Both the position numbers and the translations under genes were made by a program. Below the pieces are notes generated by a model, which saw only the letters and a program-made list of their open reading frames with translations, did not search any database and had not been told where the DNA came from. 64,000 nt of DNA from an uncultured Ruminiclostridium sp. (GTDB lineage: Bacteria > Bacillota > Clostridia > Oscillospirales > Ruminococcaceae). The stretch covers positions 147,347 to 211,346 of the forward strand of contig CAKSFR010000003.1 in NCBI GenBank assembly GCA_934454635.1, read 5' to 3'. Each line of letters starts with the position of its first letter. The stretch's first letter is position 1. Below are positions 1 to 8,386 of this stretch, piece after piece.

Positions 1-2
1 AC

Positions 3-1301
3 CTTTCGGGTCTGAAGCTTACGTTCGATCTGAAAAAAGGCGTTGACCCCGAAGCGCTGATGAAAAAGCTGTTCCGCTATACGCCGCTTCAGGACAGCTT
101 TTCGGCGAATTTCAACCTCCTTATCGCGGGAACTCCGCGAGTTCTCGGCGTTTACGACATTCTCACGGAATGGATAGCGTTCCGCATGGAGTGCGTAAAG
201 CGAATGGTATTTTTCGAGCTGAACAAGAAAAAGGAGAAGCTGCATTTGCTGCTCGGTTTGCAGAAGATACTGCTCGATATCGACAAGGCGATACGCATTA
301 TCCGTGAAACAAAGGAAGAAGCGGAGGTCGTACCTAACCTTATGATAGGCTTCGGTATCGACGAGATTCAGGCGGACTACGTTGCGGAAATAAAGCTGCG
401 CCACATAAATCAGGAATATATTTTAAAGCGCACCGATGAAATAGGAAGCCTTAAAGACGACATTGCGGACATGGAAGAAACGCTCGAAAGTCCGCGAAAG
501 ATAAAGCAGCTCATCATCAAGGAGCTTACCTCGATAGCCGAAAAGTACGGTCAGCCGCGCCGCACGAAATTTGCGGAAATTGAAGCGGATACCGGCGACG
601 CCGAGGAGGAGATACCCGATTATCCGCTTAATATATTCCTCACCAAGGAGGGATATTTCAAGCGCGTTACGTCGCAGTCGCTCCGCATGAGCGGCGAGCA
701 CAAGCTGAAAGAGGGCGACTCGCTCGTATTCTCCGAGGAGCTTTCAAACCGCACGGAGCTGCTGTTCTTTACGGATAAATTTCAGGTCTACAAGTCGCGC
801 GTAAGCGACTTTTCGGACACGAAAATAAGCACGCTCGGCGACTATATTCCCGCTAAGCTGGACTTCGACGCGGACGAAAAGATAGTTAAGCTTATCGCGA
901 CGAACGACTATCACGAGAACCTTGTGATGTTCTTCCGCAACGGAAAATGCGCGAAAGTCCCGCTCTCGTCGTTTGAAACAAAGACGAAGAGAAAGAAGCT
1001 CTCGGGCGCGTATTACGACGGTTCTCCGCTGGTGGCAATGTACAAGGTTGACGGCGACGCGGATTTCATATTGCAGTCTGACGCGGGAAAGCTGCTGATC
1101 TTCTCGACAATGCTCGTTCTGCCGAAAGCTGCGCGCGATACGCAGGGCGTTCAGGTGATGCGGCTTACGAGAGCGGAGCTTGAAAGCGCGCGGCCGTATG
1201 CCGAGGGAATTGTCAAGCACCCCGAGGAATACGTCACTAAAACTATCCCCGTTGCGGGAACGGCGGTCAAATTTAACCTCGACCAGATCGAATTTGAATA
1301 A
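3..1301 (+). CDS. Type IIA DNA topoisomerase subunit A (GyrA/ParC-like), 3' part
   Basis: The reading frame is already open at base 3 (LSGLKLTFDLKKG...), so this is the C-terminal ~430 residues of a larger protein cut by the window edge. It reads through the tower/coiled-coil region (PLQDSFSANFNLLIAG; VPNLMIGFGIDEIQADYVAEIKLR; KYGQPRRTKF) and then a short beta-pinwheel-like C-terminal domain (about residues 200-410). The family breaks and rejoins duplex DNA together with a B subunit. The catalytic tyrosine lies upstream of the window. The short acidic end (DQIEFE) and compact C-terminal domain fit a second, ParC-like clostridial paralogue as well as GyrA, so I give no symbol. The reading frame is intact to its stop. 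Confidence 0.85.
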   Translation, partial: LSGLKLTFDLKKGVDPEALMKKLFRYTPLQDSFSANFNLLIAGTPRVLGVYDILTEWIAFRMECVKRMVFFELNKKKEKLHLLLGLQKILLDIDKAIRIIRETKEEAEVVPNLMIGFGIDEIQADYVAEIKLRHINQEYILKRTDEIGSLKDDIADMEETLESPRKIKQLIIKELTSIAEKYGQPRRTKFAEIEADTGDAEEEIPDYPLNIFLTKEGYFKRVTSQSLRMSGEHKLKEGDSLVFSEELSNRTELLFFTDKFQVYKSRVSDFSDTKISTLGDYIPAKLDFDADEKIVKLIATNDYHENLVMFFRNGKCAKVPLSSFETKTKRKKLSGAYYDGSPLVAMYKVDGDADFILQSDAGKLLIFSTMLVLPKAARDTQGVQVMRLTRAELESARPYAEGIVKHPEEYVTKTIPVAGTAVKFNLDQIEFE

Positions 1302-1306
1302 TGCTG

Positions 1307-1335
1307 TTGAAATTTGCGCGGCAGCGTGATATAAT
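1307..1335 (+). promoter_or_regulatory. Promoter for fhs
   Basis: TTGAAA at 1307-1312 and a perfect TATAAT at 1330-1335 are separated by 17 bp, just after the stop of the topoisomerase gene. This places the start of transcription about 27 bases before the fhs start codon and makes fhs-tsaE-tsaB-rpiB a separate unit. Confidence 0.75.
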
Positions 1336-1368
1336 AACAGTATAAAATTACGGCGAAAGGATTTTATT

Positions 1369-3039
1369 ATGCTTACTGACATTGAAATTGCACAGGGCGC
1401 AAAAATGCTCAAAATTAAGGACGTTGCCGAAAAACTCGGTATTTCGGAGGACGAACTTGAACCCTACGGACATTACAAAGCCAAGATTTCGCAGTCGTGC
1501 ATTGACCGCTGCAAGGCTCTTCCCGACGGAAAGCTGGTTCTTGTCACCGCGATTAACCCCACCCCTGCGGGCGAGGGCAAGACCACGACGAGCATAGGTC
1601 TTTCCGAGGGTATGCATAAAATCGGCGTCAATTCCGTTCTGGCGCTGAGAGAGCCGTCGCTCGGACCCGTTTTCGGCGTTAAGGGCGGCGCTGCGGGAGG
1701 CGGCTATGCGCAGGTCGTTCCTATGGAGGATATAAATCTGCACTTTACCGGGGATATGCACGCGATAACCGCAGCGAACAACCTCCTCTGCGCTTTGCTC
1801 GACAACCATATTCAGCAGGGCAACGAGCTCGGTATCGACCAGCGGCGTGTTCAGATAAAGCGCTGCCTTGATATAAACGATCGCGCGCTGCGAAGCTGCA
1901 TTGTCGGTCTTGGAGGACGTACTGACGGCGTTCCGCGCGAGGATCATTTCTGCATTACGGTTGCAAGCGAAATTATGGCTATCCTCTGCCTTGCGGACGA
2001 CCTTAACGACCTTAAGGAGCGTCTTGGGCGCATTCTTGTTGCGTATACCTACGACGGAAAGCCCGTTTACGCGCGCGATATAAAGGCGGTAGGCTCTATG
2101 GCGGCTCTGCTTCGCGACGCGATAAACCCGAATCTCGTTCAGACTCTCGAAAATAACCCCGCGATAATCCACGGCGGACCTTTCGCGAATATCGCTCACG
2201 GCTGCAACAGCGTAAGAGCCACGAAGCTTGCGCTGAAGCTCGGCGATTACTGCATTACCGAGGCGGGCTTCGGAAGCGATCTCGGCGCAGAGAAATTCTT
2301 TGATATAAAGTGCCGTTTTGCGGGACTGAAGCCCGACTGCGTTGTGCTTGTCGCAACGATACGCGCGCTTAAATACAACGGCGGAGTCCCGAAAGCGGAG
2401 CTTTCTTCGGAAAATCTCACGGCGCTCGAAAAGGGCATTGTAAACCTCGGGACGCATATCGAAAATATGCAGAAGTACGGCGTTCCCGTAGTTGTTGCGG
2501 TAAATCATTTCTACACCGATACGGACGCGGAGATTGCGTTCGTTACCGATTACTGCAAGGCAAAGGGCGTTGAGGTCGCGTTCTCGGACGTGTTCTTAAA
2601 GGGCGGAGAAGGCGGCGTTGAGCTTGCAAAGGCTGTCGTAAGAACGGTCGAAGAAAAGGAAAGCCGTTTTGCTCCGATTTACGACGAAAAGCTTCCGATA
2701 AAGGAAAAGCTCGGCATTATCGCAAGGGAAATTTACCGCGCTGACGGCGTTATTTTCACCGCGAAAGCCGAAAAGGAAATAAAAATAATTGAGGAACTGG
2801 GGTATGGAAATATCCCCGTGTGCGTTGCGAAAACGCAGTATTCGCTTTCCGACGACCCCGCAAAGCTCGGAAAGCCCGAAAACTTCGAGATAACCGTTCG
2901 CGACGTTAAGCTGTCGGCGGGCGCAGGCTTTGTGGTTGCGCTTACCGGCGATATTATGACCATGCCGGGACTTCCGAAGGTTCCCGCGGCGAATAATATC
3001 GACGTTGCGGGCGACGGAACGATTTCGGGGCTGTTCTGA
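1369..3039 (+). CDS. fhs: Formate--tetrahydrofolate ligase
   Basis: This 556-residue protein has the normal length and sequence of formyl-THF synthetase, which joins formate to tetrahydrofolate using ATP. The enzyme feeds one-carbon units to purine synthesis and, in acetogens, to the Wood-Ljungdahl methyl branch. The P-loop TPAGEGKTT is at residues 65-73. The conserved stretches [15 protein letters not shown] and KFFDIKCR are present, and the C-terminus ends [11 protein letters not shown] as is typical of the family. The start has GAAAGG 8 bases upstream. The stop overlaps the start of tsaE by one base (TGATG), which suggests coupled translation. No other Wood-Ljungdahl genes are in the window, so a purely biosynthetic role is as likely as an acetogenic one. 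Confidence 0.97.
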   Translation: MLTDIEIAQGAKMLKIKDVAEKLGISEDELEPYGHYKAKISQSCIDRCKALPDGKLVLVTAINPTPAGEGKTTTSIGLSEGMHKIGVNSVLALREPSLGPVFGVKGGAAGGGYAQVVPMEDINLHFTGDMHAITAANNLLCALLDNHIQQGNELGIDQRRVQIKRCLDINDRALRSCIVGLGGRTDGVPREDHFCITVASEIMAILCLADDLNDLKERLGRILVAYTYDGKPVYARDIKAVGSMAALLRDAINPNLVQTLENNPAIIHGGPFANIAHGCNSVRATKLALKLGDYCITEAGFGSDLGAEKFFDIKCRFAGLKPDCVVLVATIRALKYNGGVPKAELSSENLTALEKGIVNLGTHIENMQKYGVPVVVAVNHFYTDTDAEIAFVTDYCKAKGVEVAFSDVFLKGGEGGVELAKAVVRTVEEKESRFAPIYDEKLPIKEKLGIIAREIYRADGVIFTAKAEKEIKIIEELGYGNIPVCVAKTQYSLSDDPAKLGKPENFEITVRDVKLSAGAGFVVALTGDIMTMPGLPKVPAANNIDVAGDGTISGLF

Positions 3040-3461
3040 TGACGATAAAAACAAACTCCGTTGAAGAAACGCTTGCGGCTGCGGAGAAATTCGCGGAGCA
3101 GCTCAGCGCGGGCGACGTGATACTTTATACGGGTGAAATGGGCGCGGGAAAAACGCATTTCACAAAGGGCGTCGCGCGGCATTTCGGCATAAAAGAGGGC
3201 GTTTCAAGCCCGACATTCGCGCTCGTAAACGAATATCACGGTGAAAAAATGAGTGTTTTTCACTTTGATCTGTTCCGAATCGACAGCTATGACGATCTGT
3301 ACGCGATAGGCTTTTTCGATTACCTCGACCGAGGCGGGATCTTAGCCGTCGAGTGGAGCGAGAACATTCCCGGGCTTGCCGATGAGCTTGAAAGCGTATG
3401 GACGGTAGATATAGCAAAAATCGGCGAAAACAGCCGCGAAATAACCATTCTGAAGAAGTGA
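3039..3461 (+). CDS. tsaE: tRNA threonylcarbamoyladenosine biosynthesis ATPase TsaE
   Basis: This 140-residue protein is a typical TsaE. It has a P-loop GEMGAGKTH at residues 32-40, the family block SSPTFALVNEY, and a Walker-B-like FHFDLFRI. TsaE is the small ATPase that works with TsaB and TsaD to make the t6A modification at position 37 of ANN-decoding tRNAs. tsaB follows after 4 bases, as in many Firmicutes. tsaD is not in the window. Confidence 0.95.
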   Translation: MTIKTNSVEETLAAAEKFAEQLSAGDVILYTGEMGAGKTHFTKGVARHFGIKEGVSSPTFALVNEYHGEKMSVFHFDLFRIDSYDDLYAIGFFDYLDRGGILAVEWSENIPGLADELESVWTVDIAKIGENSREITILKK

Positions 3462-3465
3462 TGAT

Positions 3466-4176
3466 ATGAAAATTTTAGGAATTGACACCTCGGCTGCCGC
3501 GGCTTCCTGCGCAGTCTGCGAGGTCGGGGAACGTCCCCTTGTGATAGCGCAGGGTCAGCTCAACACGAAGCTTGTTCACTCGCAGACGCTCATTCCGTTT
3601 ATGGAATCGCTGCTGAAATGCGGTGGGCTCTCTCTCGGGGACATTGACGCGTTCGCGGTATCGGCGGGACCGGGTTCTTTTACGGGACTTCGCATAGGAG
3701 TTTCTGCGGTAAAGGGCATGGCGTACGCGCTGAAAAAGCCGTGCAGACAGGTTTCAACGCTGTTGGGGCTTGCGTATAACTTCACCGTGACGGACGCGGT
3801 TATTTGCGCGGTCATGGACGCACGGTGCAGTCAGGTGTTCAACGCGGTTTTCCGCGTGAAAAACGGCGGGGTCGAGCGGCTTACCGACGACCGGGCGATG
3901 TTTATCGACGAGCTTGGCGGCGAGCTGAAAAAATACGGCGAACGCGTTATTCTTGCGGGCGACGGCGCCGATCTGGTTTATTCAAAGCTTGGCGGCGGGA
4001 ATATCGAGCTTGCGCCTGCGATGCTGAAATATCAGAACGCGGTCGGGGTATGCTTTGCGGCGGAGAAGCTGCCCGATACGGATCCCGCGGCGCTTATGCC
4101 CGTTTATCTGCGCCTGCCGCAGGCGGAGCGCGAGCGTCTTGAACGTGAAGCAAAGGAAAGGGAAAGTGCAAAATGA
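3466..4176 (+). CDS. tsaB: tRNA threonylcarbamoyladenosine biosynthesis protein TsaB
   Basis: This 236-residue protein has the ASKHA-type N-terminus of TsaB (ILGIDTSAAAASCAV) and the signature DAFAVSAGPGSFTGLRIGVSAVKGMAY. TsaB is a non-catalytic partner that bridges TsaD and TsaE in the t6A complex. The C-terminal half is shorter and more variable, ending in a charged Glu/Arg-rich tail. Its end overlaps the rpiB start (ATGA), so translation of the two is probably coupled. Confidence 0.94.
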   Translation: MKILGIDTSAAAASCAVCEVGERPLVIAQGQLNTKLVHSQTLIPFMESLLKCGGLSLGDIDAFAVSAGPGSFTGLRIGVSAVKGMAYALKKPCRQVSTLLGLAYNFTVTDAVICAVMDARCSQVFNAVFRVKNGGVERLTDDRAMFIDELGGELKKYGERVILAGDGADLVYSKLGGGNIELAPAMLKYQNAVGVCFAAEKLPDTDPAALMPVYLRLPQAERERLEREAKERESAK

Positions 4177-4616
4177 TTTATGTAGGATGCGACCACGGCG
4201 GCTATCAGCTCAAGCTGGAGCTGATAAAATATCTCGAAGCGAACGGCTTTGAGTTCACCGATATGGGGTGTGACGGCGAAAGCGTTGATTATCCCGACAT
4301 TGCCGAAAAGGTGTGCGAAAAGGTGCTCGAAAGCGAGGATAACAAGGGCGTTCTCGTCTGCGGAACGGGTATCGGTATTTCGATTGCGGCGAATAAGATA
4401 AAGGGTATCAGAGCGGCGCTCTGCGCGGATTGGTATTCGGCGAAATATACTCGCCTGCATAACGACGCGAACGTTATCTGCTTCGGCGGAAGAACTACGG
4501 GAGCAGGCTCGGCTGTCGAAATGCTCGATGTTTTCCTGCACACGGAATTTGAGGGCGGAAGGCACGCTGTCCGCGTAGGAAAAATTACAAAGCTTGAGGA
4601 AAAACATAATTCCTAA
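4173..4616 (+). CDS. rpiB: Ribose-5-phosphate isomerase B
   Basis: This 147-residue protein matches the RpiB/LacAB family. The N-terminus IYVGCDHGGYQLK, the active-site block VLVCGTGIGISIAANK and the block RAALCADWYSAKYTRLHNDAN are all present. It interconverts ribose 5-phosphate and ribulose 5-phosphate. It sits just before deoC-deoB, so this stretch handles pentose phosphates arising from nucleosides, although an apparent terminator separates rpiB from deoC. Confidence 0.95.
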   Translation: MIYVGCDHGGYQLKLELIKYLEANGFEFTDMGCDGESVDYPDIAEKVCEKVLESEDNKGVLVCGTGIGISIAANKIKGIRAALCADWYSAKYTRLHNDANVICFGGRTTGAGSAVEMLDVFLHTEFEGGRHAVRVGKITKLEEKHNS

Positions 4617-4678
4617 TCGATATATAGACATTGGCTATAGGAAGATTCAAAAATAGTATAAGCGGCAATCTGCCGTTC

Positions 4679-4709
4679 ACGGGCGCCGCGGAAACGGTGT
4701 CCGTTTTTG
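4679..4709 (+). terminator. Terminator-like hairpin between rpiB and deoC
   Basis: A 10-bp stem (ACGGGCGCCG with CGGTGTCCGT, allowing G-U pairs) with a 6-base loop is followed by TTTTT. It lies only about 25 bases before the deoC start codon. It could end rpiB transcripts or act as an attenuator in a deoC leader. A second small hairpin (CGGCAATCTGCCG) lies just upstream. Confidence 0.55.
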
Positions 4710-4734
4710 CATTCCGAATGAAAGGAAAAAAATC

Positions 4735-5382
4735 ATGGAAACAAGTGAAATTCTCGGATATATCGACCACACAAAGCTCTCTGCGACGGCTTCGTGGACT
4801 GAAATCGAGCAGCTCTGCAAAGAGGCGCTCGAATACCGCACCGCAAGCGTATGCATTCCGCCGTGCTATGTGAAGCGCGTGCGAGAAGCGTTCCCAAAGC
4901 TGAATATCTGCACGGTCATCGGATTTCCGCTCGGATATATGACGACGCGTGCAAAGGCGTTTGAGGCGGCTGACGCAGCGAGCGACGGCGCGGACGAAAT
5001 TGATATGGTGATAAACCTCTGCGAGGTAAAAAACGGCAATTTCGACGCGGTGAAAAACGACATTGCGGCGGTGCGCGCGGCTGTCCCCGATAAGCTGTTG
5101 AAAGTGATAATCGAAACGTGTTACCTTACAGATGAAGAAAAGGTTCGCCTTTGTGAAATTGTCACCGAAACGGGCGCGGATTACATCAAGACCTCGACGG
5201 GCTTCGGGACCGCAGGAGCGCAGAAAGCCGATATAACGCTGTTCAAGGCGCATATCGGCAAAAATGTGAAAATAAAGGCGGCGGGCGGCATTCGCGCCAA
5301 GGAGGATATGGAGGATTATATCGCGCTTGGCTGCTCGCGCATAGGCACAAGCGGCGCAGGCAGGCTCTGTGGGAAGGAGTAA
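4735..5382 (+). CDS. deoC: Deoxyribose-phosphate aldolase
   Basis: This 215-residue class I aldolase cleaves 2-deoxyribose 5-phosphate into acetaldehyde and glyceraldehyde 3-phosphate. The Schiff-base lysine is in YIKTSTGFG (K152). The conserved blocks GADEIDMVINL and IKAAGGIR are present. GAAAGGAAA precedes the start. deoB begins 2 bases after its stop, so the two form a deoxyribose-salvage pair. Confidence 0.96.
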   Translation: METSEILGYIDHTKLSATASWTEIEQLCKEALEYRTASVCIPPCYVKRVREAFPKLNICTVIGFPLGYMTTRAKAFEAADAASDGADEIDMVINLCEVKNGNFDAVKNDIAAVRAAVPDKLLKVIIETCYLTDEEKVRLCEIVTETGADYIKTSTGFGTAGAQKADITLFKAHIGKNVKIKAAGGIRAKEDMEDYIALGCSRIGTSGAGRLCGKE

Positions 5383-5384
5383 TT

Positions 5385-6500
5385 ATGGCTGAACGTGTTT
5401 TTCTTATTGTTCTGGACAGCGTGGGGATAGGCGAAGCGCCCGACGCGGCTGACTACGGCGACGAGGGCAGCAATACCCTCAAGGCTTGCTTTGATACGGG
5501 GAAGCTGAACGTTCCCAACATGAAAAAAATAGGTCTTTTTAATATTGAGGGCAACGGCTACGGCGGGGCGTGCGAAAAACCGCTCGGCGCTTACGCGCGT
5601 ATGAGGGAGCTTTCAAAGGGCAAGGACACCACGACAGGTCACTGGGAAATGATGGGGATTGTTTCGGAGCAGCCTTTTCCGACCTATCCGAACGGTTTTC
5701 CCGACGAGGTTATCCGTGAATTTGAGCGGAAAACAGGCAGAAAAGTGCTTTGCAACAAGCCGTATTCGGGTACGGACGTAATACGCGATTACGGCGAAGA
5801 ACATATAAAAACGGGCGCGCTTATCGTCTACACCTCGGCGGACAGCGTGTTCCAGATCGCCGCGCACGAAAGCGTTGTTCCCGTTGACGAGCTGTACAGA
5901 TACTGTGAGATCGCGCGCGGGATTTTACAGGGCAAACACGCGGTCGGGCGCGTTATTGCGCGGCCTTTCGAGGGGGAATACCCCTTTACGCGGACTCCCC
6001 GCCGCCACGACTATTCGCTTGTTCCGCCGAAAGACACGACAATGGATATACTCAAGGCGCGTGGCTTTGACGTTATCGGAATAGGCAAGATACACGATAT
6101 TTTCGCGGGCAAGGGACTGACGGATTTCAATAGAATTATCGGAAATGCAAACGATATGGCGGAAACCTCGCGCGTTCAGCAGACCGATTTTCACGGACTT
6201 TGCTTCACTAATCTCGTTGATTTCGATATGCAGTTCGGACACCGCAACGACGTCGCGGGCTACACGGGCGCGCTGAACGAATTTGACGTATGGCTCGGCG
6301 GATTTATGGAGAAAATGCTGGACGGCGACGTTCTTATGATAACCGCCGACCACGGCTGCGACCCGTCCACGCCCTCGACCGACCATTCGCGTGAGTACAC
6401 GCCCCTGCTGATTTTCGGCGGCAGCGTGTCCCCGAAAAATCTCGGAACGCTCGACGGCTTCGATAATATCGGGCGTATGATAATTGAGATGATATGTTAA
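5385..6500 (+). CDS. deoB: Phosphopentomutase, with its 3' end supplied by a duplication
   Basis: This 371-residue member of the alkaline-phosphatase superfamily moves phosphate between C1 and C5 of (deoxy)ribose. Metal-site motifs are visible at the N-terminus (LIVLDSVGIGEAPDA), in the middle (KDTTTGHWEMMG) and near the end (ITADHGCDPSTPSTDHSREYTP). A GAAGGAG site precedes the start. The last 266 bases of the gene (6226-6491) occur again at 7878-8143. The intact gene here ends IIEMIC while the copy ends IIEMLG, so the last two codons probably come from the inserted DNA. The enzyme itself should be functional. Confidence 0.94.
   Translation: MAERVFLIVLDSVGIGEAPDAADYGDEGSNTLKACFDTGKLNVPNMKKIGLFNIEGNGYGGACEKPLGAYARMRELSKGKDTTTGHWEMMGIVSEQPFPTYPNGFPDEVIREFERKTGRKVLCNKPYSGTDVIRDYGEEHIKTGALIVYTSADSVFQIAAHESVVPVDELYRYCEIARGILQGKHAVGRVIARPFEGEYPFTRTPRRHDYSLVPPKDTTMDILKARGFDVIGIGKIHDIFAGKGLTDFNRIIGNANDMAETSRVQQTDFHGLCFTNLVDFDMQFGHRNDVAGYTGALNEFDVWLGGFMEKMLDGDVLMITADHGCDPSTPSTDHSREYTPLLIFGGSVSPKNLGTLDGFDNIGRMIIEMIC
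6226..6491 (+). repeat. 266-bp direct repeat, copy 1 (deoB 3' end)
   Basis: This segment is repeated at 7878-8143 with no gaps and 4 mismatches (6269, 6296, 6309 and 6319; about 98.5% identity). Two of the mismatches change amino acids in the second copy (E to K and L to R). Identity begins at ATATGCAGTTCGG and ends exactly at GAGATG, five codons or fewer before the stop in each copy. Confidence 0.97.
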
Positions 6501-6630
6501 ACAGAAAAGTACAAATATTGCTGTTTGAATATCATAGCTCATTTATTTGTTGCTTCCGTAACTGAATATACCATAATTCATGGCGTAATGTCGAGGCTTG
6601 GGTTGTGACATACAAAGAAAATTTTTATTT

Positions 6631-7074
6631 TTATTCGGTTTCAATTCCCCGTCTTTTAAGTCCTTCTTTCATTATTGCTGAAAGCGTATTTGTTTCGGAA
6701 ATGTTTTCGGCAGCTTCACTGTAAAAGTCTCGCGGGAACAGCATATATCCCATACCGTTTACGACAATATCATCAAGCCTGTATGCTGTACTTCCGCTGT
6801 CAAGCAGTGCGTCATTTGTAATGATAATGTTGTTGTCGGCTTCGGAGATATTGAAATTCGTTTGGTCTGATAAACCGCCGTTATCTGCTCGGCGTTTGTA
6901 ATGTTCGGGTACATATGTATTGTATACGGATTTATGTTTATGAACCGCTTCTGAAAGCTTCTTTTGCTTTTCACATAAATCTTGACAAGATGTGATAACA
7001 ATGTTATAATAGTTTAAGTAACAGCAAATGCTGTCATTTGTGTCAATCAGAGAAGGAACGCTTTGTTGGTACCT
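6631..7074 (-). pseudogene. 3' fragment of an unrecognised gene
   Basis: The minus strand is open for 147 codons to a TAA at 6631-6633. The product is protein-like (LIDTNDSICCYLNYYN ... YVPEHYKRRADNG ... YRLDDIVVNGMGYMLFPRDF ... KEGLKRRGIETE). There is no usable start codon: the frame is closed by a stop at 7075-7077, and the first ATG lies far inside, in VVNGMGYML. I read this as the C-terminal remnant of a gene whose 5' part was lost. I do not recognise the family. Confidence 0.5.
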
Positions 7075-7388
7075 TTAACTATTAAAAGGGCACAATCTTA
7101 TGTATTTACTTTTGCTTCGTTTATCGCTTTCTTGAAATTTATTCAAAATCCTTGGAGTAAGCTTCTTATATCTTTCAAAAGTGTGTTTTCATTTTATCGA
7201 TCATTTTTTAAAAGTGTTGTCATGAATAGACAATGTAAAGTAAATGGCTTACTTGTGGAAGTGCAAAAGCTCGCCAAATATCGGTAGAAAACAAAATTAT
7301 TTATTGATATATCATATTTAACAAGAATTTTGTAAAGAGGCGTAACCGTTATAGCATGAGTAAAAATTGAATCAAAAGGAGTGATAAT

Positions 7389-7832
7389 ATGGTTACTTTG
7401 GTTGCTGCAATTTTAACATTTATTGTTTCTATTGCAACAGCAATTATAACTATTATTAATGAGCAAAATCACATTAAAACTAAAACTATTACAGCACATA
7501 GAGTTGATTGGATAAAAGATGTGCGTAATCTTGTTATGCAATTTTTAGAAGTATATATTGAACCATCTTCAGATAATGAAGAAAGAAGAATAAAGCTAAT
7601 CACTCTAAGTAGCAAAATTGTTTTATACTTTAGGAAAAATGTCAAATCATATGATGAATTGACTAATATGTTAAATCGATGCATCAAAGAAGAATTTAGT
7701 AGCGAAAATTTACACTTGTTAATAGAAAAAGCACAAATTGTTTTTTCCGATGTTTGGAAACGAGCAAAGCATGAATCAGGTATAAGTAACAAGGAGAATG
7801 ATTCATATGAAAGAATGTTTGGAAACAAGTGA
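7389..7832 (+). CDS. Small membrane-anchored protein of unknown function
   Basis: This 147-residue protein has one N-terminal membrane helix (about residues 3-25, VTLVAAILTFIVSIATAIITII). A mostly helical, charged cytoplasmic part follows, starting at HRVDWIKDVRNLVMQFLEVY. AAAAGGAG lies a few bases before the start. Composition and codons are AT-rich, unlike the flanking genes, which points to transfer. Similar small 'N-terminal helix plus HRxxWIxxVR' proteins are, from memory, common as hypothetical accessory proteins. I cannot assign a function. It is the only clearly intact gene in the insert. Confidence 0.7.
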   Translation: MVTLVAAILTFIVSIATAIITIINEQNHIKTKTITAHRVDWIKDVRNLVMQFLEVYIEPSSDNEERRIKLITLSSKIVLYFRKNVKSYDELTNMLNRCIKEEFSSENLHLLIEKAQIVFSDVWKRAKHESGISNKENDSYERMFGNK

Positions 7833-7878
7833 ACGTGATGTTTGTGTCCGTTTAAATTCTGAACTTCAAACATTGTAA
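7807..7878 (+). pseudogene. 5' end of a gene cut off at the repeat junction
   Basis: An ATG at 7807 with AAGGAG about 10 bases upstream opens 23 codons (MKECLETSERDVCVRLNSELQTL). The TAA at 7876-7878 falls at the join with the second deoB copy. It overlaps the previous gene by 26 bases. The ribosome site and the end at the junction suggest the start of a longer gene removed by deletion or recombination. It is too short to be sure. Confidence 0.35.
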
Positions 7879-8152
7879 TATGCAGTTCGGACACCGCAAC
7901 GACGTCGCGGGCTACACGGGTGCGCTGAACGAATTTGACGTATGGCTAGGCGGATTTATGAAGAAAATGCGGGACGGCGACGTTCTTATGATAACCGCCG
8001 ACCACGGCTGCGACCCGTCCACGCCCTCGACCGACCATTCGCGTGAGTACACGCCCCTGCTGATTTTCGGCGGCAGCGTGTCCCCGAAAAATCTCGGAAC
8101 GCTCGACGGCTTCGATAATATCGGGCGTATGATAATTGAGATGTTGGGGTGA
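7878..8152 (+). pseudogene. 5'-truncated second copy of deoB (3' end only)
   Basis: This is the second copy of the deoB end, 89 codons from MQFGHRNDVAGY to IIEMLG and a TGA. There is no ribosome site in front of its first ATG, and the domain is only the C-terminal quarter of phosphopentomutase, so it is unlikely to be functional. It probably keeps the original chromosomal 3' end of deoB, because the natural terminator follows it. Confidence 0.9.
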
Positions 8153-8189
8153 AAATGAGGGCGGAGCTGCCCCAAAAAGCATAAAACAG

Positions 8190-8225
8190 ACTGATCCCGT
8201 TTCTGCGCGGGGTCAGTTTTATTTT
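8190..8225 (+). terminator. Terminator after the truncated deoB copy
   Basis: CTGATCCCG and CGGGGTCAG form a stem around TTTCTGCG, followed by TTTTATTTT. This is probably the original deoB terminator, now about 1.65 kb away from the intact gene. Confidence 0.75.
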
Positions 8226-8303
8226 ATCCGATTCATCTGCGGCGCGCGGTTCGGAATTTCACGCAGAATTAAGGGCGATTCGCGCAAAAAAGGCGCTCTT
8301 TCC

Positions 8304-8332
8304 TTGACAAAACCATTTTTTGGAATTATAAT
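8304..8332 (+). promoter_or_regulatory. Strong consensus promoter of the giant surface-protein gene
   Basis: A perfect TTGACA (8304-8309) and a perfect TATAAT (8327-8332) are separated by 17 bp, 55 bases before the start codon at 8387. Confidence 0.85.
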
Positions 8333-8386
8333 AAAAAGGATAAAGTTAATTCGGCATTATATGGCAGATATATGCAGGAGGTAAAG

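Larger units (their letters stand above)
6492..7877. mobile_element. AT-rich insert between the two deoB 3' ends
   Basis: The 1386 bases between the direct repeats are much richer in A and T than the neighbouring genes. They carry a gene remnant on the minus strand, one convincing small membrane-protein gene, and the beginning of another gene that stops at the junction. Bases 7075-7388 hold no gene I would defend. I see no integrase or transposase. The layout (intact gene, insert, then a 5'-truncated copy of the gene end followed by the original terminator) fits a remnant of an element that integrated in deoB and brought its own replacement 3' end. Confidence 0.6.

Noticed and set aside
1301..1369. 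A folate (THF) riboswitch ahead of fhs
   Set aside because: The leader after the promoter is only about 27 bases, too short for an aptamer.
1348..2508. A 386-codon minus-strand frame opposite fhs
   Set aside because: The plus strand encodes a full-length, highly conserved formate-THF ligase; the minus frame is a shadow of its codons.
7063..7287. A 74-codon frame on the plus strand in the AT-rich insert
   Set aside because: It starts with TTG, has no clear ribosome site, overlaps the minus-strand gene remnant at its left end, and its composition is that of random AT-rich DNA.
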